This document shows positions 1-7,175 of a DNA stretch of 64,000 bases, in pieces. The stretch's first letter is position 1. Each line of letters begins with the position of its first letter. Position numbers and translations under genes: made by a program. The notes below the pieces were generated by a model, which was given only the letters and a program-made list of their open reading frames with translations, was not told the DNA's origin and searched no databases. Origin of the DNA: Okibacterium sp. HSC-33S16 (GTDB lineage: Bacteria; Actinomycetota; Actinomycetes; Actinomycetales; Microbacteriaceae); contig NZ_JALJZZ010000003.1 of the NCBI RefSeq assembly GCF_024171565.1, forward strand, positions 310,001 to 374,000, written 5' to 3'.

Positions 1-16
1 CACAGAGAGGTTCAGA

Positions 17-1516
17 GTGAATTCAGCGGGAGAAACTCGGACCGAAACCGACTCGCTCGGATCTCTGGAGATCCCGGCGGATGCGTACTGGGGCATCCAC
101 ACGGCTCGGGCCCTCGAAAATTTTCCCATCTCCAAACGACCCATCTCGGTCTATCCCGACCTGGTCGGGGCCCTCGCCAGTGTGAAGCAGGCAGCCGCCC
201 GCACCAACGTCGAACTTGGGGCGTTGAGCGCCGAAAAAGGTGCGCTCATCGACCAGGCCTGCCAGCGCGTCATCGACGGTGACTTCCACGACCAGTTCGT
301 GGTCGGCGTCATCCAGGGTGGCGCTGGGACGTCCACCAACATGAACGCCAACGAGGTCATCACCAACATTGCGCTCGAACTGTCCGGTCGCGCCAAGGGG
401 GACTACAGCTACCTGTCGCCGATCGACCACACAAACCGCAGCCAGTCGACCAACGATGTGTACCCGACGGCGATTAAGATCGCCCTGTCGTTCTCGTTGC
501 AGACGCTGCTCGACGAGCTCGAGTACCTCAAGGACTCGTTCATCCGCAAGTCAGCGGAGTTCCGACACGTGTTGAAGGTGGGCCGCACGCAGCTGCAGGA
601 TGCCGTCCCGATGACCCTGGGACAGGAATTCCATGGCTTCGCCACGACCCTCGGTGAAGACCACGCCCGATTGAATGAGACCCGCTGGCTACTCGCCGAG
701 ATCAACCTCGGAGCGACCGCCATCGGTACCGGCATCACCGCAGACCCGCGCTACGCCTCCGCAGTGGTCAAACACCTCAACCGCATCACCGGCCTGACGC
801 TCGAGACTGCGCCTGACCTCATTGAGGCCACAAGCGACGCGGGCGGATTCATGTCCTTCAGTGGAACGCTCAAGCGGTCGGCCATCAAGTTGTCGAAGAT
901 CTGCAACGACCTCCGCCTGCTGTCGAGCGGTCCGCAGGCCGGGCTCGGCGAAATCAACCTGCCACCGGTGCAGGCCGGATCCAGCATCATGCCGGGCAAG
1001 GTCAACCCGGTGATCCCCGAGGTGGTCAACCAGGTCGCGTTCTCCGTTGTCGGCGCCGACATGACCGTGACCATGGCTGCTGAAGCCGGCCAGTTGCAGC
1101 TGAACGCGTTCGAGCCGGTCATCGCCCACTCGCTGCTTCAGAGCATCACCTGGATGACCCAGGCCTGCCACACCCTCAGGGTCAACTGCATCGACGGCAT
1201 CACGGCCAACCTGGAACGGTTGGAAACCATGGTGGGGTCATCGGTTGGCGTAATCACGGCACTCACTCCGTTCATCGGCTACTCGGCCGCTGCGGCCCTC
1301 GCGAAGACCGCACTGCTCACTCGTCGCAACATCGCTGACCTGGTGGTCGAATCCGAGCTCATGACGCGCGAAGAGGTGACTCGGCAACTGTCTCCCGCTC
1401 GACTGTCCGGGCTCGAGGCCGTGACAACCGCCATTCCCATCATTGACGGCCCCGAGCGCCTGCGCGCTGTAGGCGACGAGGTTACGACGTCGGTGGAGGG
1501 CTCGAACCTGTCTTAA
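17..1516 (+). CDS. aspA: Aspartate ammonia-lyase (aspartase)
   Basis: A 499-residue member of the aspartase/fumarase superfamily, which deaminates L-aspartate to fumarate and ammonia in the cytosol. The superfamily signature loop GSSIMPGKVNP is at residues 321-331, and the substrate-binding segments GAGTSTNMNANEV (about 102-114) and HTNRSQSTNDVYPT are present. Full length for the family. The start is GTG at 17, with AGAGAGG just upstream acting as ribosome binding site; the window begins only 16 bases earlier, so the promoter is not visible. Class II fumarase is the closest alternative, but the N-terminal ETDSLGSLEIPADAYWGIHT and the overall pattern favour aspartase. Confidence 0.93.
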   Translation: MNSAGETRTETDSLGSLEIPADAYWGIHTARALENFPISKRPISVYPDLVGALASVKQAAARTNVELGALSAEKGALIDQACQRVIDGDFHDQFVVGVIQGGAGTSTNMNANEVITNIALELSGRAKGDYSYLSPIDHTNRSQSTNDVYPTAIKIALSFSLQTLLDELEYLKDSFIRKSAEFRHVLKVGRTQLQDAVPMTLGQEFHGFATTLGEDHARLNETRWLLAEINLGATAIGTGITADPRYASAVVKHLNRITGLTLETAPDLIEATSDAGGFMSFSGTLKRSAIKLSKICNDLRLLSSGPQAGLGEINLPPVQAGSSIMPGKVNPVIPEVVNQVAFSVVGADMTVTMAAEAGQLQLNAFEPVIAHSLLQSITWMTQACHTLRVNCIDGITANLERLETMVGSSVGVITALTPFIGYSAAAALAKTALLTRRNIADLVVESELMTREEVTRQLSPARLSGLEAVTTAIPIIDGPERLRAVGDEVTTSVEGSNLS

Positions 1517-1519
1517 CCG

Positions 1520-1558
1520 GACGAAGGCCCGAGCACGTGCTGTGCTCGGGCCTTCGTC
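1520..1558. terminator. Bidirectional hairpin between aspA and the FAH-family gene
   Basis: A perfect 17-bp stem (1520-1536 with 1542-1558) with a 5-base loop lies in the 52-bp gap between two convergent genes. No T-run follows on either side, so a bidirectional terminator is likely but not certain. Confidence 0.75.
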
Positions 1559-1568
1559 ATGCCTGCGG

Positions 1569-2462
1569 TCAGTGCATCCGGCAGTGTGTCGTGAGCTCAC
1601 CAACGCCCTCAACCGCAACCGTGACGGTCGATCGGTCGCGCAGGAATACCTGCGGCTCGCGGGAGTACCCTGCTCCGCCGGGGCTTCCCGTCGAGATCAG
1701 GGTTCCGGGCAGCAGAGTTGCGGAGCGTGAGAGGTGGGCGATGAGTTTCGCGACACTGCGCACCATCAGGCCCGTCGTCGAGTCCTGCATGAGGTGACCG
1801 TCGAGCCTGGTGGACACGTGCAGGGCCTGCGGGTCGGCGATCTCGTCCCGTGTCACGACGGTTGGCCCGGTTGGTGTGAAGCCATCGAACGACTTACAGC
1901 GACTCCACTGCGTCTCCGAGAATTGGATGTCTCGAGCCGTGATGTCATTAACGACGGTGTAACCGAAAACGTAATCGAGGGCATCCGCTTCAGAAACGTT
2001 CTTTGCTGGCGTGCCGATGATGACGCCGAGTTCGGCCTCATAGTCGATCGATTCGCTGAGCGACCGCGGCCAGGCCGTTGTTCCGTCGTGGCCGGACAAG
2101 GAATTGGGCCAGAGCGAGAAAACCGTCGGAGCGGCATCCGCCTTGACATTGAGCTCGGAAGAGTGGGCCGAATAGTTGAGGCCGATGGCGATGATCTGCG
2201 GGGGCCGAAGCACCGCGGAAGCGTGGGTCAAGCCGGAGATCGAGGTGAGTTCGACTCCCTGCGCGAGAGCGGCATCGGACAGCGCCTTCACCCGGGCGAA
2301 CTCGTCGTCGCCGCGTTCGAGGAGTTCCTGCAGGTCGGCGGGCGCATCGTCGAGAATCTCATCGAGGAAAAGTGCTCCGTTGCCGACGACCACCGCCAAT
2401 CGAGCGCGGGAGGTTCCGGGGGAGGTCGGGTGGGCGTCATCGATCAGGTGTGCAAATCTCAC
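1569..2462 (-). CDS. Fumarylacetoacetate hydrolase (FAH) family protein
   Basis: A 297-residue protein of the FAH superfamily (fumarylacetoacetases, acylpyruvases, 2-hydroxyhepta-2,4-diene-1,7-dioate isomerases). These metal-dependent enzymes cleave or isomerise beta-diketo acids. The family core is clear: AIGLNYSAHSSE, DYEAELGVIIG with the metal-binding Glu pair, GYTVVNDITARD, KSFDGFTPTGP and LISTGSPGGAGYS near the C terminus. The substrate cannot be told from sequence. The start is GTG at 2462: there is no Shine-Dalgarno sequence, but a -10 hexamer TAGCCT on this strand ends 6 bases before it, which suggests a leaderless mRNA. Divergent from the PrsW-like gene. Confidence 0.88.
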   Translation of the reverse strand: MRFAHLIDDAHPTSPGTSRARLAVVVGNGALFLDEILDDAPADLQELLERGDDEFARVKALSDAALAQGVELTSISGLTHASAVLRPPQIIAIGLNYSAHSSELNVKADAAPTVFSLWPNSLSGHDGTTAWPRSLSESIDYEAELGVIIGTPAKNVSEADALDYVFGYTVVNDITARDIQFSETQWSRCKSFDGFTPTGPTVVTRDEIADPQALHVSTRLDGHLMQDSTTGLMVRSVAKLIAHLSRSATLLPGTLISTGSPGGAGYSREPQVFLRDRSTVTVAVEGVGELTTHCRMH

Positions 2463-2468
2463 TACCTT

Positions 2469-2474
2469 AGGCTA
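2469..2474 (-). promoter_or_regulatory. -10 element of the FAH-family gene (leaderless)
   Basis: TAGCCT read on the minus strand, 6 bases before GTG 2462. The expected transcription start therefore falls on the start codon. No good -35 is visible. Confidence 0.5.
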
Positions 2475-2520
2475 GCCGACCCCGCGCTGTCTCCCGTGAG
2501 CTCGAAACTGAGGAAACAAC

Positions 2521-2526
2521 TACTCT
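2521..2526 (+). promoter_or_regulatory. -10 element of the PrsW-like gene (leaderless)
   Basis: TACTCT ends 6 bases before ATG 2533. This argues for ATG 2533 over the in-frame GTG codons at 2527 and 2530. Confidence 0.45.
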
Positions 2527-2532
2527 GTGGTG

Positions 2533-3822
2533 ATGGCGAACGAGTTTCCCGGCGGTTCCCGGTCCACCCCTCACCCTTCCCGTTCCGGCGGAACACCAGC
2601 GCGCCACCAGCCGCTGCAGATCTACACCGGGTCCGCCTTTTCCCATCCGGCGGGCTTCGGCCAGCCGACACACACCCAACCGGTCGCACCGCCGTCCTGG
2701 GTCCAACCGGTGTGGACTCAACCGGTCTCCCGCGCGTCTGCCGGTGCGGTCTTCGGCATCATCGGTGTCGCGCTTTTGTCGCTCGTCCTGCTGTGTGTTC
2801 TGGCTTATTTTGTGGTCTTCCTTGGCCCGGCCGCGACCGTGGTTGGGTTTGTCATCGCGCTGTTCCCGCTTGCCATCGTGCTTGCCGCGATTCGGTGGAT
2901 TGACCGCTGGGAACCGGAACCTCGACTTGCGCTGCTGTTCGGCTTCCTCTGGGGCGCCGCCGCGTCTATCGCCATTGCGCTCCTCGTCGGACTCACCATC
3001 GAAGTCGCTGCCGTGGTCGCAACCGGTGAAAGCACAGGAACGTTCCTGCAGGCAGCGGTTCAGGCGCCGATCGTTGAGGAGACCGCGAAGGGCATCGGCG
3101 TGCTGATCCTGTTCTTCGCAACACGCAAGCACTTCACGGGACCGGTCGACGGGCTTGTCTACGCCGCGATCGTCGCTGCGGGATTCGCCTTCACGGAGAA
3201 CATCCAGTACTTCGCGGTCGCCCTGGTTGAAGGCGGCGTCGGTGAACTCACAGCGACATTCTTCATGCGCGCTGTGCTTTCTCCGTTTGCTCACATCACC
3301 TTCACCGCACTGACCGGATTGGCGATCGGAGTTGCCGCGCTGCGCAACGGCAGGGGAGTGATCGGGTGGTTCACCCTCGGCCTTCTCGGTGCTATTTTCC
3401 TGCACTCGCTCTGGAACGCCTCGGCCTTCTTCATCTCCTCGCTCGAGTCGTACGCGCTCTACTATGCGTTGATCCAGGTTCCGATTTTCGTGACACTCAT
3501 CGTCATGACGATCCTCGTCCGTCGACACGAAATCCGGCTCACTCATGCGCGGCTCAGCGAGTATGCCGCTGCCGGGTGGTTCGTACCCGCGGAAGTCGAA
3601 ATGCTGGCCTCGTGGTCGGGACGCAGGCAGGCCGTCTCGTGGGCGCGTACCCTGCCCGGAAACAAGTCGCGGGTGATGAAGCAGTTTGCGCAGGATGCCA
3701 CACGGCTTGCGTTCACGCGTCAGCGGATCCTCACCGGTCGCAACGACCTCGTGTCCCGCATGACGGAGCAGGAGCTTCTCACCGCCGTCGCCAGTGACCG
3801 GCAGATTCTGCTCGGTCCGTGA
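2533..3822 (+). CDS. PrsW-family intramembrane metalloprotease
   Basis: A 429-residue polytopic membrane protein. A Pro/Thr/Gln-rich cytosolic N terminus of about 70 residues is followed by roughly eight hydrophobic segments and a charged tail of about 95 residues. The PrsW-family motifs are present in order: EETAKG (Glu pair at about 182-183), FAFTENIQYF, FAHITFTALTG and FLHSLWNASAFF. The conserved Glu and His residues match the proposed metal site. In Bacillus, PrsW cleaves the anti-sigma factor RsiW; no anti-sigma gene adjoins here, so the substrate is unknown. ATG 2533 is preferred over GTG 2527 because a -10 hexamer ends 6 bases before it. Confidence 0.88.
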   Translation: MANEFPGGSRSTPHPSRSGGTPARHQPLQIYTGSAFSHPAGFGQPTHTQPVAPPSWVQPVWTQPVSRASAGAVFGIIGVALLSLVLLCVLAYFVVFLGPAATVVGFVIALFPLAIVLAAIRWIDRWEPEPRLALLFGFLWGAAASIAIALLVGLTIEVAAVVATGESTGTFLQAAVQAPIVEETAKGIGVLILFFATRKHFTGPVDGLVYAAIVAAGFAFTENIQYFAVALVEGGVGELTATFFMRAVLSPFAHITFTALTGLAIGVAALRNGRGVIGWFTLGLLGAIFLHSLWNASAFFISSLESYALYYALIQVPIFVTLIVMTILVRRHEIRLTHARLSEYAAAGWFVPAEVEMLASWSGRRQAVSWARTLPGNKSRVMKQFAQDATRLAFTRQRILTGRNDLVSRMTEQELLTAVASDRQILLGP

Positions 3823-3858
3823 ACTCCGGCGAACCTCGGTGAGAACCACGGATTAAAG

Positions 3859-3911
3859 AACTCATCGCCCTGTGCTGCGGCAGTGCCGGCGAGTCGACGG
3901 GGCGATGAGTT
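3859..3911. repeat. 12-bp perfect inverted repeat in the PrsW-FKBP gap
   Basis: AACTCATCGCCC (3859-3870) and GGGCGATGAGTT (3900-3911) are perfect reverse complements separated by 29 bases that are themselves G+C rich. No T-run follows. It may terminate the PrsW-like transcript or serve as a binding site. Confidence 0.5.
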
Positions 3912-3992
3912 ACTCGTTATCAGGATGCACCCGGTGCCATCCGAACGCAAGGATTTTTTCCTGAGAGTGTGAGCATCGACTCCCTGTCGCTT

Positions 3993-4021
3993 TTGACGCG
4001 CGCCCACTGAGGCGGTTGTAT
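3993..4021 (+). promoter_or_regulatory. Promoter of the FKBP gene
   Basis: A -35 TTGACG (3993-3998) and a -10 TTGTAT (4016-4021) are separated by exactly 17 bases. The predicted start of transcription falls on ATG 4028, so the message is probably leaderless. This is the best two-part promoter match in the first part of the window. Confidence 0.65.
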
Positions 4022-4027
4022 TGTTCC

Positions 4028-4402
4028 ATGACCGAAAACCAGAACACCAAGCCAGAGATTGACGCTCCAGAGGGACCGGCTCCCTCGGAGCTCGAGATCG
4101 TCGACATCACCGTCGGTGACGGTGATGAAGCACAGGCGTCCTCGACCGTCAACGTTCACTACCTCGGCGTCAGCTACGACACCGGTGACGAGTTCGACTC
4201 GTCGTGGAGCCGCGGCGAACCGATTAACTTCCCGCTCTCCAACCTCATCCGCGGGTGGCAGGAAGGTATCCCCGGCATGAAGGTCGGCGGACGTCGCAAG
4301 CTGATCTGCCCGCCGGCGCTCGCATACGGCCCGGCCGGTAGCGGACACCCGCTCAGCGGCCAGACGCTCATCTTCGTGATTGACCTCCTGGGCGTGAAGT
4401 AA
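4028..4402 (+). CDS. FKBP-type peptidyl-prolyl cis-trans isomerase
   Basis: A 124-residue single-domain FKBP that catalyses cis-trans isomerisation of prolyl bonds. The FKBP core runs from about residue 25 to the end: VNVHYLGVSYDTGDEFDSSW, GWQEGIPGMKVGGRRKLICP, ALAYGPAG and TLIFVIDLLGVK. There is no signal peptide, so it is cytosolic. ATG 4028 is chosen over the in-frame TTG at 4016 because the promoter predicts transcription starting at 4028. It lies 4 bases before apt, with which it is probably co-transcribed. Confidence 0.93.
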   Translation: MTENQNTKPEIDAPEGPAPSELEIVDITVGDGDEAQASSTVNVHYLGVSYDTGDEFDSSWSRGEPINFPLSNLIRGWQEGIPGMKVGGRRKLICPPALAYGPAGSGHPLSGQTLIFVIDLLGVK

Positions 4403-4406
4403 GTCA

Positions 4407-4934
4407 GTGAACGTCTCAGAGCTCGTTCTTGAGCTGAGCGACACGATCCCCGACTTTCCGAAGTCGGGGATCGTGTTTCGTGACCTCACTCCTGTCTTTG
4501 CCGATGCGGATGCCTTCACTGCCGTGATCGATGATCTTGCGGCCCGATTCTCCGGTCAGTTTGACGCTGTTGCCGGCGTTGAGGCTCGAGGGTTCTTGCT
4601 CGCCGCCGCGCTCGCATATGCCGAGCACGTTCCTCTCGTCGCGGTGCGCAAGGCCGGCAAGCTGCCCGGCCACGTCCTGGCCGAGGACTACGCCCTCGAA
4701 TACGGGACCGCGACACTGGAGATTCGCCCGGGCCAGCTCGCCGAGGGCAGTCGCGTTCTCATCGTCGATGACGTTCTGGCAACGGGCGGCAGCTCATCGG
4801 CAGCGGCACGACTGGTCGAACGATCCGGCTACACGGTTGCTGGCATCGGTCTTGTTCTTGAGCTTCAGGGACTCGGCGGTCGCGAGCGACTGTCCGCATA
4901 CGACCTGTACTCGATCGTCGCTGAGCGCGGCTGA
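4407..4934 (+). CDS. apt: Adenine phosphoribosyltransferase
   Basis: A 175-residue type I phosphoribosyltransferase that salvages adenine to AMP using PRPP. The PRPP loop VLIVDDVLATGGSS is near residue 118 and the APT signature FPKSGIVFRDLTPVF is at about 16-30. The family consensus in that segment is PKPGI; here the second Pro is Ser. The DNA of this segment forms a perfect 16-bp hairpin, described separately. GTG 4407 starts 4 bases after the FKBP stop. Confidence 0.95.
   Translation: MNVSELVLELSDTIPDFPKSGIVFRDLTPVFADADAFTAVIDDLAARFSGQFDAVAGVEARGFLLAAALAYAEHVPLVAVRKAGKLPGHVLAEDYALEYGTATLEIRPGQLAEGSRVLIVDDVLATGGSSSAAARLVERSGYTVAGIGLVLELQGLGGRERLSAYDLYSIVAERG
4441..4476 (+). repeat. Perfect hairpin inside the start of apt
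   Basis: ACACGATCCCCGACTT (4441-4456), loop TCCG, AAGTCGGGGATCGTGT (4461-4476), then TTTCG. It is a 16-bp perfect stem beginning 35 bases into the coding sequence and has the shape of an intrinsic terminator with a very short T-run. Confidence 0.7.
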
Positions 4935-4947
4935 GCCCGCACCACCA

Positions 4948-4975
4948 ACCCCGTTCGGAGAAATCCGAACGGGGT
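4948..4975. terminator. Bidirectional terminator between apt and the DUF1304 gene
   Basis: A perfect 12-bp stem (4948-4959 with 4964-4975) with a GAAA tetraloop, followed by GTGTTGTT. It lies between convergent genes. Confidence 0.85.
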
Positions 4976-4989
4976 GTGTTGTTCCCCGC

Positions 4990-5385
4990 TCAGCGTTCGA
5001 TCGTCCAGCTGGCGAGATAGAGCACGATCGTGATGAGCGGGAAGAAGCCCTGAAGGAGCGCCCCGCGCAGCCGACCCTTGCCGCTCGTCGCGAGCACGAT
5101 CGCAGCGGCCAGCATGCAGGAGACGGCGAAGATACCGAGCGCGAACCCGGCATCGGTCCAACCGATCCCGTACATGATCGATCCCACCAAGGCGCCGATG
5201 GCAAGGAACAGGTTGTAGAAGCCTTGGTTGTACGCCAAAACGCGCGTGGTCTCGGCGTCCTCGGCGCTGGCCAGGCCGAATCGCTTCCACACGGCCGGAC
5301 GGGTCCATGCGAGTGATTCCCAGTAGAAGATGAGCACGTGGATCGCGGCGGAGAGGGTAGCGGCGATCGTGATGAGGATGACCAT
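4990..5385 (-). CDS. DUF1304 family membrane protein
   Basis: A 131-residue protein with four predicted transmembrane helices and the DUF1304 pattern: HVLIFYWESLAWTRP near the N terminus, VLAYNQGFYNLFLAIGAL in the middle and a final hydrophobic helix. The family has no established function. The start at 5385 is supported by a minus-strand TAGGCT hexamer (5392-5397) ending exactly 6 bases upstream, which suggests a leaderless message. Convergent with apt. Confidence 0.87.
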   Translation of the reverse strand: MVILITIAATLSAAIHVLIFYWESLAWTRPAVWKRFGLASAEDAETTRVLAYNQGFYNLFLAIGALVGSIMYGIGWTDAGFALGIFAVSCMLAAAIVLATSGKGRLRGALLQGFFPLITIVLYLASWTIER

Positions 5386-5391
5386 GCGCGA

Positions 5392-5397
5392 AGCCTA
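5392..5397 (-). promoter_or_regulatory. -10 element of the DUF1304 gene (leaderless)
   Basis: TAGGCT on the minus strand, 6 bases before the ATG whose first base is 5385. No clear -35. Confidence 0.5.
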
Positions 5398-5554
5398 TTG
5401 CCGCGCGGCGCCAGCAGTCGGGATCTGCCCGTCGAGCGCTTCGGCGAGGCGCGGCACAGGAGACATTCTTCGATTCGGGCGGGAGCGCCGGCAACTAGTA
5501 TGGGGAAAAACGGCCGGATGCCGAAGAACGTGCGCGTGCCACAGGAGAGATGTC

Positions 5555-6034
5555 ATGGAATCGAAGAAACCCCAACTCGACAGCACCGACCGGGCCCTCC
5601 TTCGCGCTCTCTCGAGCAACGCGCGGGCGTCAGGATCCCAGCTGGCCGCTGACCTCGGCCTGGCCGAGTCCACCGTCTCGCTCCGACTGCGGCGACTGCA
5701 CCAGTCCGGCCACATCACGGGCTACCACGCCGATATTGACCTCGCTGTGCTCGGCGCGCCACTGCAGGCACTCATCGCCGTGCAGCTGGCTCAGCACAAC
5801 CGGGCCGACATCCAGAAGTTCCGCAAGGAAGCGCCCACCTGGCCGGGCGTTCTCTCGATGTTCCACATGGGCGGCCGCGACGACTACCTCATGCACGTTG
5901 CCGCTCGGAGCACCGCAGACCTTCGCGAATTCGTCGTGCAGTACCTCACCGGTCACCCGGCCGTCGCGCACACGGAGACCAACCTCGTCTTCGAACATGC
6001 GGCCGGCACGGGGTGGCAACAGCTTCTCGCCTGA
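5555..6034 (+). CDS. Lrp/AsnC family transcriptional regulator
   Basis: A 159-residue regulator with an N-terminal winged helix-turn-helix (about residues 8-55, with LGLAESTVSLRLRRLHQSG as recognition region) and a C-terminal ligand-binding RAM domain. It starts at ATG 5555 with AGGAGAG 7 bases upstream; a longer in-frame reading from 5330 lacks a ribosome site and is rejected. A TAGTAT hexamer at 5495-5500 could be its -10. The effector is unknown; the adjacent luciferase-like oxidoreductase 54 bases downstream may be a target or simply co-transcribed. Confidence 0.92.
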   Translation: MESKKPQLDSTDRALLRALSSNARASGSQLAADLGLAESTVSLRLRRLHQSGHITGYHADIDLAVLGAPLQALIAVQLAQHNRADIQKFRKEAPTWPGVLSMFHMGGRDDYLMHVAARSTADLREFVVQYLTGHPAVAHTETNLVFEHAAGTGWQQLLA

Positions 6035-6088
6035 TTCGGGAATGCCGGGCCGACCGCACGCCTTGGACATTGTCGAAAGGTTGTGTTT

Positions 6089-7129
6089 GTGAAACTCTCT
6101 GTACTTGATCTCGTCCCCGTCCGCTCACGGCAATCCTCAGCCGATGCGCTCGCCGCATCGATTGACCTCGCGAAGGCCGCCGATGCCCTCGGCTACACCC
6201 GATACTGGGTGGCCGAACACCACAACATGCCGTCGGTCGCCTCGACGAATCCGGCCGTCATCATTGGCATCCTGGCCGCACACACCGATCGGATTCGCGT
6301 CGGCTCCGGCGGCGTCATGCTGCCGAACCACGCTCCGCTCGTCGTCGCCGAGCAGTTCGCGCTCCTCGAGGCCAGCGCTCCTGGTCGCATCGACCTGGGT
6401 ATCGGACGTGCTCCGGGAAGCGACCCGGTGGTCACCGCCGTGCTGAACCGCTCCGGAGCGACGAGCGATGTCAATCAGTTCCCCAATTACGTCAGCGACA
6501 TCATCGCGCTCCTCGGCGACGAGGGGGCCACGGTGCGGCTCACGAGCGGCCAGGAGTACGAGTTGCGCGCAACTCCGGCCGCGACCGGTACGCCTGACGT
6601 CTGGCTGCTCGGTTCGAGCGACTACTCCGCGACGCTCGCAGCGTCCCTCGGCCTGCCGTATGTGTTCGCCCATCACTTTGCCGGTCACGGCGCGGAGCGC
6701 GCCCTCGAGATATACCGTGGCCAGTTCCAGCCGTCGGAGATTCTCTCAGCCCCTCGCACTTTCGTCACAGCGAACGTCGTGGCGGCGCCGACCTCCGCAG
6801 AGGCGCTCGCGCTCGCGCTGCCGAACCTCCAGCACATGGCGCGGCTGCGCACCAACGAGAAGCTCGGCCGACTGGCGACCGTGGAGGAAGCCGCGAACAC
6901 CACCATGTCGCCGTTGCAGGACGAGTTCATCCAGGCGTCGCTCGGCTCGTGGATCATCGACGAGCCCGTAGCGGCCGCCGAGCGGGTGCGCGAACTCGCG
7001 AAGCGGTTCGACGTGGATGAGGTCATGGTGTCGCCGGGCGCATCGGCATTCGAGGCCGACCCGCTTGCCGCGGCACCGGCTCGGGTGCAGACCCTCGAAC
7101 TGCTCGCCGAGCAGTTGCTCCCGCGCTAG
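6089..7129 (+). CDS. LLM-class flavin-dependent oxidoreductase
   Basis: A 346-residue member of the bacterial luciferase-like monooxygenase fold (TIM barrel). It carries the pattern of the alkanal-monooxygenase-like group: MKLSVLDLVPV at the N terminus, YTRYWVAEHHNMPSVAS, GSGGVMLPNHAPLVVAEQF and RIDLGIGRAPGSDP. Such enzymes use FMNH2 or F420H2; the substrate cannot be inferred. GTG 6089 is preferred to GTG 6083 because GAAAGG lies 8 bases before it. No flavin reductase gene adjoins. Confidence 0.9.
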   Translation: MKLSVLDLVPVRSRQSSADALAASIDLAKAADALGYTRYWVAEHHNMPSVASTNPAVIIGILAAHTDRIRVGSGGVMLPNHAPLVVAEQFALLEASAPGRIDLGIGRAPGSDPVVTAVLNRSGATSDVNQFPNYVSDIIALLGDEGATVRLTSGQEYELRATPAATGTPDVWLLGSSDYSATLAASLGLPYVFAHHFAGHGAERALEIYRGQFQPSEILSAPRTFVTANVVAAPTSAEALALALPNLQHMARLRTNEKLGRLATVEEAANTTMSPLQDEFIQASLGSWIIDEPVAAAERVRELAKRFDVDEVMVSPGASAFEADPLAAAPARVQTLELLAEQLLPR

Positions 7130-7163
7130 GGCCCATTCGGTCATCCCGGTGCCCCGAACACGC

Positions 7164-7169
7164 CAGAAT
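7164..7169 (+). promoter_or_regulatory. -10-like element of the MFS gene
   Basis: CAGAAT ends 6 bases before ATG 7176, the same spacing as at other leaderless starts here; the hexamer itself is weak. Confidence 0.3.
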
Positions 7170-7175
7170 AGGCAG

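Noticed and set aside
2467-3849. Minus-strand 460-residue open frame
   Set aside because: Antisense of the PrsW-like gene; Arg/Asp/Glu-rich, with no recognisable domain.
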